Below, one piece after another: positions 25,090 to 33,847 of a DNA stretch of 34,788 nt. Within the stretch, counting starts at the first letter, position 1; every line of letters begins with the position of its first letter. This DNA is from an uncultured Eubacterium sp. (lineage in GTDB: Bacteria > Bacillota_A > Clostridia > Lachnospirales > Lachnospiraceae). The DNA is taken from NCBI GenBank assembly GCA_948468465.1, contig CAOKJJ010000035.1, positions 1 to 34,788 on the forward strand, given 5' to 3'. A program made the position numbers and the translations under genes. A model generated the notes under the pieces. It did not search any database, was not told the origin of the DNA, and saw only the letters and a program-made list of their open reading frames with translations.

Positions 25090-25923
25090 TTATATTTTTC
25101 TGATTGCATGTTCTGTAATTTCTATTTTTCTTTCCTTATATAAATGTCCTACCGCACGCTTAAATGCGCTTTTACTCATTTTCATCTCACGCTTTATGAC
25201 TTCCGGGGATGCTTTGTCGTTAAACGGAAGGACACCCGCATACGCTTCTATCACCTGCATCACTTTCTGCGCGTCTGCATCTATCTGGATATATGCCTTC
25301 TCACGGCGTGTCAGATCCAGTTTTCCATCTGGTTTTACATTTGCCACTTTTGCTTCTACAACATCTCCGATCTTTAGCATGGAACAGTCTTCATATGCCG
25401 GAAACATGGCGGAATACTGATCATCTACAGCCGCAAAGGTACCGAAGTTCTCACTGAATTCATAAATCCGCGCGGACACCGTATCCCCTTTTTGATACGG
25501 AGATTTTTGCGACAAAAGCAAATATAAATCTTTCATGCTGGCGCAAAGTCTATGGCTCTTATCTATATATAAGGTAACAAGCACTTCATCGTCCTCATGA
25601 ATCTCCGCCGTCATTTCTTTATATGGAAGAAATAAATCTTTTTCCAGTCCCCAGTCCAAAAATGCTCCGATCTGGCCGACGGAAAGCACCTTGAGCGCCG
25701 CACAGCTGCCAATCGTCAACTTCGGCTGGTTCGTCGTGGCAATCAGGCGGTCTTTGGAATCCTTGTATAAAAAGACTTCCAGCTTATCGCCGATCTGTGT
25801 ATCCGGCGGCACCTGTTTTTTCGGAAGCAGCACACGCGTCTGATCGTTTGGATGTTCTGCGAGATATATGCCAAAGTCTACCAGTTTGACTGTCTGTAAA
25901 ATCTGAAATTCACCTAATTTCAT
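25090..25923 (-). CDS. cvfB: CvfB/YitL family S1-domain RNA-binding protein
   Basis: This 277-aa protein has the CvfB layout: three N-terminal S1-like beta-barrels (about 1-65, 66-135, 140-205; GVxLAEHPND and VLLPKKQVP at the start) and a C-terminal winged helix (about 215-277, SPEVIKREMKMSKSAFKRAVG). In Staphylococcus CvfB binds RNA and influences virulence genes. GGAG lies 8 nt before the ATG. It is the last gene of the purL-thioesterase-cvfB run. Two hairpins in 24943-25089 may end this and the convergent YjfB transcript. Confidence 0.9.
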   Translation of the reverse strand: MKLGEFQILQTVKLVDFGIYLAEHPNDQTRVLLPKKQVPPDTQIGDKLEVFLYKDSKDRLIATTNQPKLTIGSCAALKVLSVGQIGAFLDWGLEKDLFLPYKEMTAEIHEDDEVLVTLYIDKSHRLCASMKDLYLLLSQKSPYQKGDTVSARIYEFSENFGTFAAVDDQYSAMFPAYEDCSMLKIGDVVEAKVANVKPDGKLDLTRREKAYIQIDADAQKVMQVIEAYAGVLPFNDKASPEVIKREMKMSKSAFKRAVGHLYKERKIEITEHAIRKI

Positions 25924-25953
25924 AGGATGGCTCCTTTCGTATGCTTGTTATTG

Positions 25954-26706
25954 CTAAACTGTTGTATTTGTGTAAAATTCGATAATAGCATATGTTTTTT
26001 CATCTGCACCGTTTAGTTTGACTGTCTGGCAATGCGGCTGCTGACAGACAAAGGGATATATCATATCCCCATAAACCGCAGGTTTTTTATATTCCGCCCG
26101 GATGCGTACCGGATGGAATTCCGACGGAAGCAGTTCTTCCGCCAGCAGAATATATTTTGCATTATTCACATGCTGATTGGTATCAATAAAATAACGCGGT
26201 ATACGGCTTGTTTCCCGTTTCTGCATACAAGCAGCCTGTACATCTTTAATCTTACGATCCATATATTCCATTTCAAGCCGTGGCTGCAGCTGATAGGCCA
26301 CGGCAATTTCCGGCGGGATCCGCACCGGTCTGTTTTTCTGCATATCCATAAATACCCATACAGAACTGGCAAGAACGATCGCGCTGCCCGCTTCGTCTTC
26401 TATTTTAAAATTACGATGTCCCAGAAAACCATGAAACTCATAAGGCCATGTCGAAATACGAATCTTTTCTCCAAAAACCGGATCACGCATAATATCAGCC
26501 TGCCAGCTGTTTAACACCCAGGCTGTTTTGTGTGCATGCATATAGTCCAGTCCGACACCTAATTCTTCCGCCTGAAATGTGCAGGTATCCTGCAGATAGT
26601 CTAAGATATCCGAAAGCCTTGCCCTGCGGTCTGCGCCGCATGCACTGTAGCGGACACGTGTTTCCATCGTATAGATGCCTGTTTCCTGTTTGTTTTCAAG
26701 TGACAC
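25954..26706 (-). CDS. acyl-ACP thioesterase family protein
   Basis: This hot-dog-fold protein (250 aa from a GTG at 26706) releases fatty acids from acyl carrier protein in the known family. It shows the start of the N-terminal hot-dog (ETRVRYSACGADRRARLSDILDYLQD), WVLNSWQADI, FLGHRNFKIED, and the second hot-dog with IDTNQHVNNAKYI (Asn and His of the family). The frame is open to a TTG at 26832 inside purL, but GGAGG lies exactly 8 nt before GTG 26706. A start at Met 26667 is also possible. Role in fatty-acid release or branched products is inferred. Confidence 0.82.
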   Translation of the reverse strand: MSLENKQETGIYTMETRVRYSACGADRRARLSDILDYLQDTCTFQAEELGVGLDYMHAHKTAWVLNSWQADIMRDPVFGEKIRISTWPYEFHGFLGHRNFKIEDEAGSAIVLASSVWVFMDMQKNRPVRIPPEIAVAYQLQPRLEMEYMDRKIKDVQAACMQKRETSRIPRYFIDTNQHVNNAKYILLAEELLPSEFHPVRIRAEYKKPAVYGDMIYPFVCQQPHCQTVKLNGADEKTYAIIEFYTNTTV

Positions 26707-26745
26707 TTTCACATCCTCCGTTTTCGCTCCATCTGCTTTTTTAGG

Positions 26746-26780
26746 CTGCCGCTTTACAGATTCCCCTATAAAAGCGGCAG
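26746..26780. repeat. 10-bp hairpin in the purL-thioesterase gap
   Basis: CTGCCGCTTT and AAAGCGGCAG form a perfect stem with a 15-nt loop. No T tract follows, so it may be a processing or attenuation hairpin rather than a full terminator. Confidence 0.55.
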
Positions 26781-26803
26781 CCACTGCTGCAATGCCTGTA
26801 CTT

Positions 26804-29800
26804 TTATTTAAAATAAGCAACCCCAGACTCAAACAGTTTCATATCCTGCTCTCCATAAATATTGACCGCAACCGATTCTCCTTTTCGCTCTGCATGCGCC
26901 ATCTTGCCAAACACGCGTCCATCCGGGCTTGTGATGCCTTCGATCGCCATATAAGAACCATTGACGTTCCACTCTTCGTCCATCGTCGGGATGCCTGCTT
27001 CATTGACATACTGTGTGGCAACCTGTCCGTTTGCAAACAGCCTGTCCAGCCATTCCTTTCCCGCTACAAATCGTCCTTCTCCATGGGACGCCGGATTGGT
27101 ATAGATGCCGCCTGTCTTTGCCTGTGCCAGCCACGGACTCTTGTCAGACACGACTTTTGTATAAACCATCTTGGAAATATGGCGTCCAATCGTATTATAA
27201 GTCAACGTCGGAGAATCTGCTTTCTGCTCCGTAATCTCTCCGTAAGGCAAAAGGCCCAGCTTGATCAGTGCCTGGAATCCATTGCAGATGCCGAGCGCCA
27301 GTCCGTCTCTTTCGTTTAACAGGCGCATAACCGCATCTTTTACCCGCTCATTGCGGAATGCATTTGCAAAAAACTTCGCGGAGCCTTCCGGTTCGTCGCC
27401 TGCGGAAAATCCTCCTGGAAACATCAGTATCTGTGCCTGGCCGATCGCTTTTTCAAATTCTTCAGCAGAATGACCGATATCCGCACGATCCAGATTTCGG
27501 AATACTTTTACGATGACCTGTGCCCCTGCGTTTTCAAATGCTCTGGCGGAATCATATTCACAGTTTGTACCTGGAAATACCGGGATAAATACGGTCGGTT
27601 TTGCCGTTTTATGTCTGCATACATAAATATGATCTGTATGGTAAATGTCTGTGTTTACTTCTTCTTTTCCTTCTGCCGCAATCGTCGGAAATACTTTTTC
27701 CAATGTCCCGGTCCAGGCCGCTATTGCTTCTTCAGCCGCAATCGTTACATCACCGAAGCTAAATGTGCTGTCAGCACTCACTTCGCCGATGATCCGGTAA
27801 GACTGATCCAGTCCTGCCGCATGTACGGCTTCCTCAATTTCTGCTATCTTGTCGGCTGGCGCTTCGGCCACGAAGCTTCCGAATGCCGGTGCAAACAGCT
27901 GTTCCTGCGTGCATGCCTGTGCATCCAGCCTTACGCCCAGTTTATTGCCAAACGCCATCTTGCTGACTGCCGCTGCCAATCCTTTGCCGTCCAGTGCATA
28001 AGCCGATACAATCGCCCGTTTTCCGATCAGTGCATGCATGGTATCGTATAAGGCTTTGACACGTTCATAAACAGGAAGGTCATACGCATCTGTCTCTATC
28101 GTAAACTGTATCAGCTTATTTCCCGCTGCCTTTAGTTCCGGTGTGATAATATCTTTCTGCTTTGCCACATCCACGGCAAACGATACGAGCGTAGGCGGAA
28201 CATCAATCTCATTAAACGTTCCGGACATGGAGTCCTTGCCCCCAATTGAAGGCAGGCCAAACCCGATCTGTGCCGCATAAGCGCCAAGCAAAGCTGCAAA
28301 CGGCTGGCTCCATCTGGATGGTTCTTCACTCATTCGGCGGAAATATTCCTGAAATGTAAATCGGACTTTGCTGTAATCACCGCCGGATGCAACGATTCTG
28401 GACAAGGATTCCATTACCGCATAGACCGCGCCATGATACGGCGACCAGCTGGACAGATACGGGTCAAATCCATAAGCCATCATCGTTACCGCGTCTGTCC
28501 TGCCCTTTAGTACCGGAAGCTTGGCAACCATAGACTGTGTCTCTGTCAGCTGATAACGTCCGCCATACGGCATAAATACGCTGCCCGCTCCGATCGAACC
28601 GTCAAACATCTCCACCAGGCCTTTTTGCGAGCATACGTTTAAGTCTTTTAACGTATCCAGCCATGCGGCTTTCACATCACCTGCGGCAAGATCTTCTCTT
28701 ACTTTTTCAAGCTCCAGTTTGCGGAAGAAATTTGCTTCTGCGTCCGGCAGTTCTACAGCTACGGAAGCTTCCTGATGCGCACCGTTTGTATTTAAAAACG
28801 CTCTGGAAATATTTACGATTTCCTTACCTCTCCACAAAAGCACCAGTCTTGGCTGTTCTGTCACAACCGCCACTGGAACTGCTTCCAGATTTTCTTCTTT
28901 TGCGTACGCCAGAAACTGATCCGTATCCTGCGGCGCAATGACACATGCCATGCGCTCCTGAGATTCAGATATCGCAATCTCTGTTCCATCCAGTCCCGCA
29001 TATTTTTTCGGCACTTTATCCAATTCGATCCGCAGTCCGTCCGCAAGCTCTCCGATCGCTACGGATACGCCGCCGGCGCCAAAATCATTGCATTTTTTTA
29101 TCATATGCGCAACTTCCGGTCTGCGAAACAGTCTCTGAAGCTTTCGCTCCGTAGGCGCATTCCCTTTCTGCACCTCGGCGCCGCACGTATCAATCGACTG
29201 TGTCGTGTGTGCCTTGGAGGAGCCTGTGGCTCCGCCGCATCCGTCTCGTCCGGTGCGCCCGCCCAGCAATACAATGATATCGCCCGGATCCGACGTCAGC
29301 CTCTGCACCGCCGATCTTGGCGCCGCACCCAGCACCGCACCGATCTCCATACGTTTTGCCACATAATCAGGATGATAGATCTCCTTCACATATCCGGTAG
29401 CCAGTCCTATCTGATTGCCGTATGAGGAATATCCTCTGGCAGCGCCTCTCGTCAGATTTTTCTGCGGCAGTTTTCCTTCCAGTGTCTGACTGACCGGAAG
29501 CGTCGGATCTGCCGCGCCGGTAACACGCATAGCCTGATAGACATATGTGCGCCCGGATAACGGATCACGGATGGCCCCGCCCAGACAGGTTGCCGCACCG
29601 CCGAAAGGTTCGATTTCCGTTGGATGGTTATGCGTTTCATTTTTAAAGTTTACGAGCCATTCCTCTGTCTTTCCGTCAATCTCCACCGGAACGACAATCG
29701 AGCAGGCATTGATCTCATCAGACTCTTCCTGATCCTGCAGCTTTCCTTCTTTTTTCAGCCGCTTCATCGCCATCAGCGCAAGATCCATCAGGCAGACAAA

Positions 29801-30610
29801 CTTATCACTGCGTCCCTCGTACAGATTCTGAAACGAAGCAAGGTAATCCTGATACGTATCTTCGATCGGTTTACGGTAATAACCATCCGCAAAAGAAATA
29901 CCGGTAAGCTCTGTTAAAAATGTCGTATGCCTGCAGTGGTCTGACCAGTACGTATCCAATACACGGATTTCCGTCATCGAAGGATCACGTTTTTCTTCGT
30001 TTTTAAAATAATTCTGAATATGAAGAAAATCTTGAAACGTCATTGCAAGATTCAGGGAATCATACAGGCTTTTGAGTTTCTCCCGCGGCATGCCGATAAA
30101 ATTCTCAAAAATCAGCACATCTTTTGGCTCTTCAAAATGCTGCATGAGCGTCTCCGGCTTCTGTATCCCTGCCTCTCTCGAATCAACCGGATTAATGCAG
30201 TGCTTTTTAATCGCTTCGAATTCACTGTCGCTGATCTGTCCGAAAATCACATATGTTACCGCTGTACGGATGATCGGCTCCTGCGTACTGTCTAAGAGCC
30301 GGATGCACTGCTCTGCTGAATCCGCCCTCTGGTCAAACTGTCCCGGCAGATATTCCACGGAAAACACTCTGCCGCCCTGCGCATCAAACGTTTCTTCATA
30401 GATATCATCCACAGGCGGTTCCGAAAACACTGTGATTTTTGCCATCTCAAAGGTTTTGTCTGAAATTTGCTCCACATCATAGCGAATCAGCTCACGTACA
30501 TCCGTGACTCCTGTAATGCCAAGATAATGTCTGATCTCATGCTTTAAAGACTTTGCCGCAACAGCAAACGGTTGTTTTTTTTCAGCAAATACACGTCTTA
30601 CATTTCCCAT
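26804..30610 (-). CDS. purL: phosphoribosylformylglycinamidine synthase (single chain)
   Basis: This 1268-aa enzyme makes FGAM from FGAR, glutamine and ATP in purine synthesis. It is a fused large-type PurL: N-terminal PurS-like and linker region (about 1-200), two AIRS-like FGAM synthase halves (THNHPTEIEPFGGAATCLGG and GGRTGRDGCGGATGSS in the first, GGKDSMSGT in the second) and a C-terminal glutaminase. The glutaminase triad is visible as Cys1109 (GICNGFQ), His1239 and Glu1241 (MAHAERKG). RBS GGAGG. No other pur genes are adjacent, and I see no purine riboswitch or PurR box in the 79-nt gap upstream. Confidence 0.96.
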   Translation of the reverse strand: MGNVRRVFAEKKQPFAVAAKSLKHEIRHYLGITGVTDVRELIRYDVEQISDKTFEMAKITVFSEPPVDDIYEETFDAQGGRVFSVEYLPGQFDQRADSAEQCIRLLDSTQEPIIRTAVTYVIFGQISDSEFEAIKKHCINPVDSREAGIQKPETLMQHFEEPKDVLIFENFIGMPREKLKSLYDSLNLAMTFQDFLHIQNYFKNEEKRDPSMTEIRVLDTYWSDHCRHTTFLTELTGISFADGYYRKPIEDTYQDYLASFQNLYEGRSDKFVCLMDLALMAMKRLKKEGKLQDQEESDEINACSIVVPVEIDGKTEEWLVNFKNETHNHPTEIEPFGGAATCLGGAIRDPLSGRTYVYQAMRVTGAADPTLPVSQTLEGKLPQKNLTRGAARGYSSYGNQIGLATGYVKEIYHPDYVAKRMEIGAVLGAAPRSAVQRLTSDPGDIIVLLGGRTGRDGCGGATGSSKAHTTQSIDTCGAEVQKGNAPTERKLQRLFRRPEVAHMIKKCNDFGAGGVSVAIGELADGLRIELDKVPKKYAGLDGTEIAISESQERMACVIAPQDTDQFLAYAKEENLEAVPVAVVTEQPRLVLLWRGKEIVNISRAFLNTNGAHQEASVAVELPDAEANFFRKLELEKVREDLAAGDVKAAWLDTLKDLNVCSQKGLVEMFDGSIGAGSVFMPYGGRYQLTETQSMVAKLPVLKGRTDAVTMMAYGFDPYLSSWSPYHGAVYAVMESLSRIVASGGDYSKVRFTFQEYFRRMSEEPSRWSQPFAALLGAYAAQIGFGLPSIGGKDSMSGTFNEIDVPPTLVSFAVDVAKQKDIITPELKAAGNKLIQFTIETDAYDLPVYERVKALYDTMHALIGKRAIVSAYALDGKGLAAAVSKMAFGNKLGVRLDAQACTQEQLFAPAFGSFVAEAPADKIAEIEEAVHAAGLDQSYRIIGEVSADSTFSFGDVTIAAEEAIAAWTGTLEKVFPTIAAEGKEEVNTDIYHTDHIYVCRHKTAKPTVFIPVFPGTNCEYDSARAFENAGAQVIVKVFRNLDRADIGHSAEEFEKAIGQAQILMFPGGFSAGDEPEGSAKFFANAFRNERVKDAVMRLLNERDGLALGICNGFQALIKLGLLPYGEITEQKADSPTLTYNTIGRHISKMVYTKVVSDKSPWLAQAKTGGIYTNPASHGEGRFVAGKEWLDRLFANGQVATQYVNEAGIPTMDEEWNVNGSYMAIEGITSPDGRVFGKMAHAERKGESVAVNIYGEQDMKLFESGVAYFK

Positions 30611-30689
30611 TTTGTTTTCCTCCTGAATTCTGGTAAATTCACCAAAAGAAGCTTTGCATATGATGCAAAACTCTCATTTCCTTTTCTCA

Positions 30690-30881
30690 TTATTCTTTCA
30701 TCTTGTCAATGTCTGTAAGATTTACCCCTGACACATGTAACAATGCCTTTATTGTCAAATATTCATCCTTTAATTTCGCATAGGTTTCTGTTGCATTCTC
30801 TTTTTTTGCTAAAATCATATACTCCTGAATTTTTTTAAAGTCATCAAGCGCTTGTTTTGTAACTTCTATTCCAGATGGCAT
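30690..30881 (-). CDS. small hypothetical protein
   Basis: This is a 63-aa frame from the ATG at 30881 with AGGA about 9 nt upstream. It is mostly helical and charged: TKQALDDFKKIQEYMILAKK then a Leu-rich second helix (EYLTIKALLHVSGVNL) resembling a coiled coil. I do not recognise the family. It is 79 nt upstream of purL on the same strand; the longer frame to 30938 has no RBS. Confidence 0.6.
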   Translation of the reverse strand: MPSGIEVTKQALDDFKKIQEYMILAKKENATETYAKLKDEYLTIKALLHVSGVNLTDIDKMKE

Positions 30882-31051
30882 CTCATTATATCCTTTCTTT
30901 CTAACTGCAATTATAAAGAGCACTCTAAAATCATACATTTTTTTACAATTCCGCCCTTAAGTATAACACACTCAAAATACAAAATCTATAAATTTTTCAG
31001 AAGTAACAGGAGGCAATTTTATTGCGGAAATGCACCTGAAACAGATGCGGC

Positions 31052-31156
31052 TCATTCCAGAACCCTGCTAGTCACCAGAATGATATCCGCGCCGTGTTTC
31101 AGGCAATGCTTTTTAATCGATAATGCGTATGGTTTTGCTGATTTCTCTGTAATCAT
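31052..31156 (-). other. short 34-codon ORF overlapping the blaR1 remnant
   Basis: The frame reads MITEKSAKPYALSIKKH and ends HGADIILVTSRVLE, which looks protein-like (a Rossmann-type strand). It has no RBS and overlaps the truncated blaR1 in another frame. It is probably the scar of a deleted gene. Confidence 0.25.
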
Positions 31157-31400
31157 AATCAGAAAGTTTTATGCCCGTCTTCCTGTTGCTGGCATGGACT
31201 ACCCTGCCGCTGCTTCGCGCATCCGTCTGCATCCAGACCGATATGGAAAACGGAAACAGCAGCCGCGCTATGGCACAGATCCATAGAAAAACAAAAAACC
31301 GCTTTGGAATCTGATGAAAGAAAAAATGTCTGAAGCAGATAATGACTGCGATCAGAAAGGATCCATTCAGTACCATCTGTAACATATTTATATTACTCAT
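31113..31400 (-). pseudogene. truncated BlaR1/MecR1-type M56 sensor
   Basis: The 95 codons from the ATG at 31400 give the first membrane helices of a BlaR1-like sensor (MLQMVLNGSFLIAVIICF, then RFFVFLWICAIARLLFPFSISV). They end after a short tail that does not look like the family. Normal BlaR1 has 400 or more residues with an HEXXH protease domain, missing here. The ATG overlaps the blaI stop by 8 nt. Confidence 0.8.
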
Positions 31401-31767
31401 AATCACCTCGTTTTAATTCTTCCGCCAGTTTTTTCAGTCGTGCAATGTCTTCCGGTGTCAGTTCCTGCTGTCCAAGCAGCGACGCAAGCAGCAGGTCTTT
31501 CGATCCGCCATATACTTTGTCAATCAAATCTTTCGTCGCCGCTTTTTGCACTTCCTCTCTGCTAATCAGCGGGCTGCAGAGAAATCCCGGATCTGTGCGC
31601 AGAATTGCTTTTTTTTCTACGCATTTTTTCAATACCGTATAGGTAGTTGTTTTGCTCCAGTTAATCTGCTCTTTCAGCCGCTGTGCAATTTCTTTTGCTG
31701 GTAAATCACCTTCTTTCCATAATAGGTCCATCACTTTTAATTCTGACTCAAATAATCTTACTGACAT
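31393..31767 (-). CDS. BlaI/MecI/CopY family repressor
   Basis: This 124-aa winged-helix repressor has ESELKVMDLLWKEGDLPAKEIAQRL (helices 1-2), KTTTYTVLKKCVEKK (recognition helix) and the C-terminal dimerisation region (QKAATKDLIDKVYGGSKDLLLASLL). In this family the repressor is inactivated when its BlaR1 partner cleaves it; here BlaR1 is truncated, so induction may be lost. GAGG lies 6 nt before the ATG. Two operator-like palindromes lie upstream. Confidence 0.92.
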   Translation of the reverse strand: MSVRLFESELKVMDLLWKEGDLPAKEIAQRLKEQINWSKTTTYTVLKKCVEKKAILRTDPGFLCSPLISREEVQKAATKDLIDKVYGGSKDLLLASLLGQQELTPEDIARLKKLAEELKRGDYE

Positions 31768-31779
31768 ACAACTCCTCCG

Positions 31780-31831
31780 TTCTATTGCAATAGAATAATT
31801 ATATTCTATCCCAGTAGAACAGAATTGTCAA
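31780..31831 (-). promoter_or_regulatory. blaI promoter with two operator palindromes
   Basis: On the minus strand TTGACA (31826-31831) and TAGAAT (31803-31808) are 17 nt apart. TTCTATTGCAATAGAA at 31780-31795 is a perfect palindrome, and TTCTATCCCAGTAGAA at 31804-31819 is the same TTCTA-N6-TAGAA motif. They are 24 bp apart and cover the -10 box and the start region, as expected for autorepression. Confidence 0.75.
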
Positions 31832-31843
31832 GCATCATTTTCC

Positions 31844-32001
31844 TATCGTTCTGCTCTCACGCCTGTTTTCCACGACTATGGCATTTCTCGTACCATCCTG
31901 TTCGGCTCCGTGGCAAAAGGAACAGACACAGAAAAAAGCGACTTTATCTGTTGGTGGACAGCAAATTACACGGACTGAAATTCGTCGGGTTCATGGAAAG
32001 C
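31844..32001 (+). pseudogene. frameshifted MNT-domain nucleotidyltransferase (antitoxin type)
   Basis: Plus-strand frames read LTPVFHDYGISRTILFGSV then AKGTDTEKSD (the GSxAKGxxxxxSD nucleotidyltransferase motif). After a one-base deletion near 31943, they continue in the next frame LLVDSKLHGLKFVGFMES. This is the start of a MntA-like minimal nucleotidyltransferase, the antitoxin of HEPN/MNT (type VII) pairs. The start codon, the second catalytic Asp (lost at the deletion) and the rest of the gene are missing. No HEPN gene is visible. Confidence 0.75.
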
Positions 32002-32171
32002 CAGACCGTATCCTGGTCAAATGTAATTTCAACCTTTGTTATTCCAGACAGCGTATGGTTTAAACGTGTTTATAATGCTAACAAAATTATATTGTTAAGC
32101 ATCGGAACTTGTGGTATTCTATAATAGCAAAGTTACAAAAGTCCCAGCAGTCTGTAAAGGAGGTTTTAGCC

Positions 32172-32303
32172 ATGACCAAAGAAGAAATGCAGCGTTTTCT
32201 TATAAAAGAGGCCCAGCGGGGGAGTACTGAAATAGAAGCCTATCGAAACCTGATGGAAATTATTGGCATTGAATTTCCAAAAGAAAAAGAAACCCCGGAA
32301 TAA
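32172..32303 (+). CDS. small hypothetical protein, 43 aa
   Basis: The frame starts at 32172 with GGAGG 8 nt upstream. The peptide is Lys/Glu-rich (MTKEEMQRFLIKEAQRGSTE then EIIGIEFPKEKETPE), with the look of a short helix plus tail. A TATAAT (32120-32125) lies upstream without a good -35. It may be a real small gene or a remnant. No family is recognised. Confidence 0.45.
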   Translation: MTKEEMQRFLIKEAQRGSTEIEAYRNLMEIIGIEFPKEKETPE

Positions 32304-32338
32304 GCCATTTTGCATCCGCCTCAATCATAATAGCAACA

Positions 32339-32401
32339 AAACGGGCAGTCTGTATTTTCAGGTACAGCTATTCGCACCAGTATTTTTCAGGCTGCCCGTT
32401 T
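32339..32401. repeat. hairpin downstream of the 43-aa ORF
   Basis: AAACGGGCAG (32339-32348) and CTGCCCGTTT (32392-32401) form a 10-bp inverted repeat with a 43-nt loop. It may mark the end of the inserted transposase remnant or act as a weak terminator. Confidence 0.5.
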
Positions 32402-32469
32402 CCCCGGCCTTCTGCTGAAATCCCGCATGATCATTACACAAATGTCCCGCTAAAAACATTTCCCAACTA

Positions 32470-32763
32470 TAAATCTCACACATTCCGAAAATTCTCAAAC
32501 GTCTTATACAAATCCAACTGCCCACCCCGATAAGGGCAGGATCAGCTATCTTCCTGTCCCACTCGGATACCATATGTGGCAGAAGAAGGAATCCAAGCTG
32601 GAGCATTTTCATAAAACGATAAACCGTATCCTTTGCAAAATCCGGTGTGTCTTTTCCGATCAACAGATTCATATACATACTTCTGTTTGAAAATATCAAA
32701 AGAAACAGCTACTAAGGTGCATAGGCACTTATTCAGTAAGCGATAAATAACATACCGTTCCAC
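32470..32763 (-). pseudogene. IS4-type transposase remnant
   Basis: Minus-strand frames carry IFSNRSMYMNLLIGKD and FAKDTVYRFMKMLQ, a conserved N-terminal block of one IS4-like transposase group. After a deletion the C-terminal part LDLYKTFENFRNV follows in another frame before a stop. Catalytic domains are gone. The element is broken; no terminal inverted repeats are certain. Confidence 0.65.
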
Positions 32764-32937
32764 AAGTTGCCGATTTTGTCCTATAATAGTAGCAGCTTGG
32801 AGCGGATATCTATATCAGTTCTTGATGAAGTAGTTCGGTAGCCGTTTACTGCTTTTCCTGTCGGCATCTACTACTGCCATCCACTCCAAAATAAAACTGC
32901 CAGGAGATAGGTTGAAAATATACCATCCCAGTCAATT

Positions 32938-33321
32938 ATGACAGAACTGCTTGGACAATCCCTGTATGAAGTCTGGCAGGCGTTATGTTCTGCTATTGAT
33001 GAAAAATACGATATGGAACAGTTATGGAATACTGGCGGCAGGAATTGGACTTACGAGTATAAGTACCGCAGAGGCGGAAAAACCCTCTGCAGCTTATACG
33101 CAAAAAGCCACTGCGTTGGCTTTATGATTATTTTTGGCAAGGATGAAAGGGCAAAATTTGAAGCTATTAGGGATACCCTTTCTAATGCTGTCTGCAGGCA
33201 GTACGATGAGGCAAAAACCTACCGTGACGGGAAATGGGTAATGTTTGAACCGACCAGCACGGCTGATTTTGATGATTATATGAAATTGCTGGCTGCCAAA
33301 AGAAAACCGAACCGGAAATAA
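32938..33321 (+). CDS. DUF3788 family protein
   Basis: This 127-aa frame has the DUF3788 core: LWNTGGRNWTYEYKYRRGG, KTLCSLYAKSHCVGFMIIFG and DGKWVMFEPTSTADFDDYMKLL. Function is unknown. It begins late: GGAG and TTG at about 32912 could start MKIYHPSQL in the preceding frame, whose stop overlaps ATG 32938, so a one-base frameshift may have cut the first 9-10 residues. The RBS before 32938 itself is absent. Confidence 0.75.
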   Translation: MTELLGQSLYEVWQALCSAIDEKYDMEQLWNTGGRNWTYEYKYRRGGKTLCSLYAKSHCVGFMIIFGKDERAKFEAIRDTLSNAVCRQYDEAKTYRDGKWVMFEPTSTADFDDYMKLLAAKRKPNRK

Positions 33322-33717
33322 CAATTCCAGTCTGCCGGTATGGGCAGATTCGGAAATGCCCCGCTTTCTGCCTGTAACACCGCCTGGAAAGCAGCGCTCC
33401 TCTTTTAATTTGCCATACAAAATCCCCCGCTGCCTCTCCGCCTCCAGATCTGCTGTGCCGAAAAGCGTATCCTTTATGGCATCCCATCAAACGCCATTGC
33501 ACAAAACTCCCATAAATTGCACGAAACGACTATAAATCAATCTCAGAATATCGCCGAAATGGCTAAAGTTTTTCGCCATTCGTCCGATACAGGGGCGGCA
33601 CAAATGCAAACTGCCGTGTAAGCATATTAACTCTGATTCCCCCGCTTTCCAATAGGCAGACCGCCGCATATGGCGGTTTGCCATAGCGGCTGTCTTGCTA
33701 TTATCCTTTTATTCAGT
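33322..33717. other. gap without an intact gene
   Basis: The stretch holds no convincing gene. A minus-strand frame (about 33385-33495) reads DAIKDTLFGTADLEAERQRG, which looks like a decayed gene fragment. A near-perfect hairpin at 33655-33682 (GGCAGACCGCC with GGCGGTTTGCC) lies inside or beside the cupin/AraC remnants. Confidence 0.5.
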
Positions 33718-33847
33718 TCAACATAATGCCAGCATAAACTTGGCAAACAGATATAACCCCTCTGAACCTGCAGTGACTTCATGCGGCACACCCGCCTGCA
33801 TGATGGAGATTGTTCCGGCCTCATACGGAATAGGTGCGGCGTCATCC
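33718..33847 (-). pseudogene. C-terminal fragment of a cupin protein
   Basis: In one minus-strand frame the sequence reads PYEAGTISIMQAGVPHEVTA then GSEGLYLFAKFMLALC and a stop. This is the end of a small cupin-domain protein (GVPHEV with a metal-ligand-like His). It begins at the break in the AraC gene, so the two were joined by deletion. Confidence 0.65.

Noticed and set aside
26032..26514. Long plus-strand frames inside the thioesterase and purL genes (also 27470-28051)
   Set aside because: They are antisense shadows with no RBS and no family resemblance; the minus-strand genes have clear motifs.
30611..30689. Purine riboswitch or PurR box upstream of purL
   Set aside because: The 79-nt gap has no recognisable aptamer pairing or PurR-box; only the RBS is evident.
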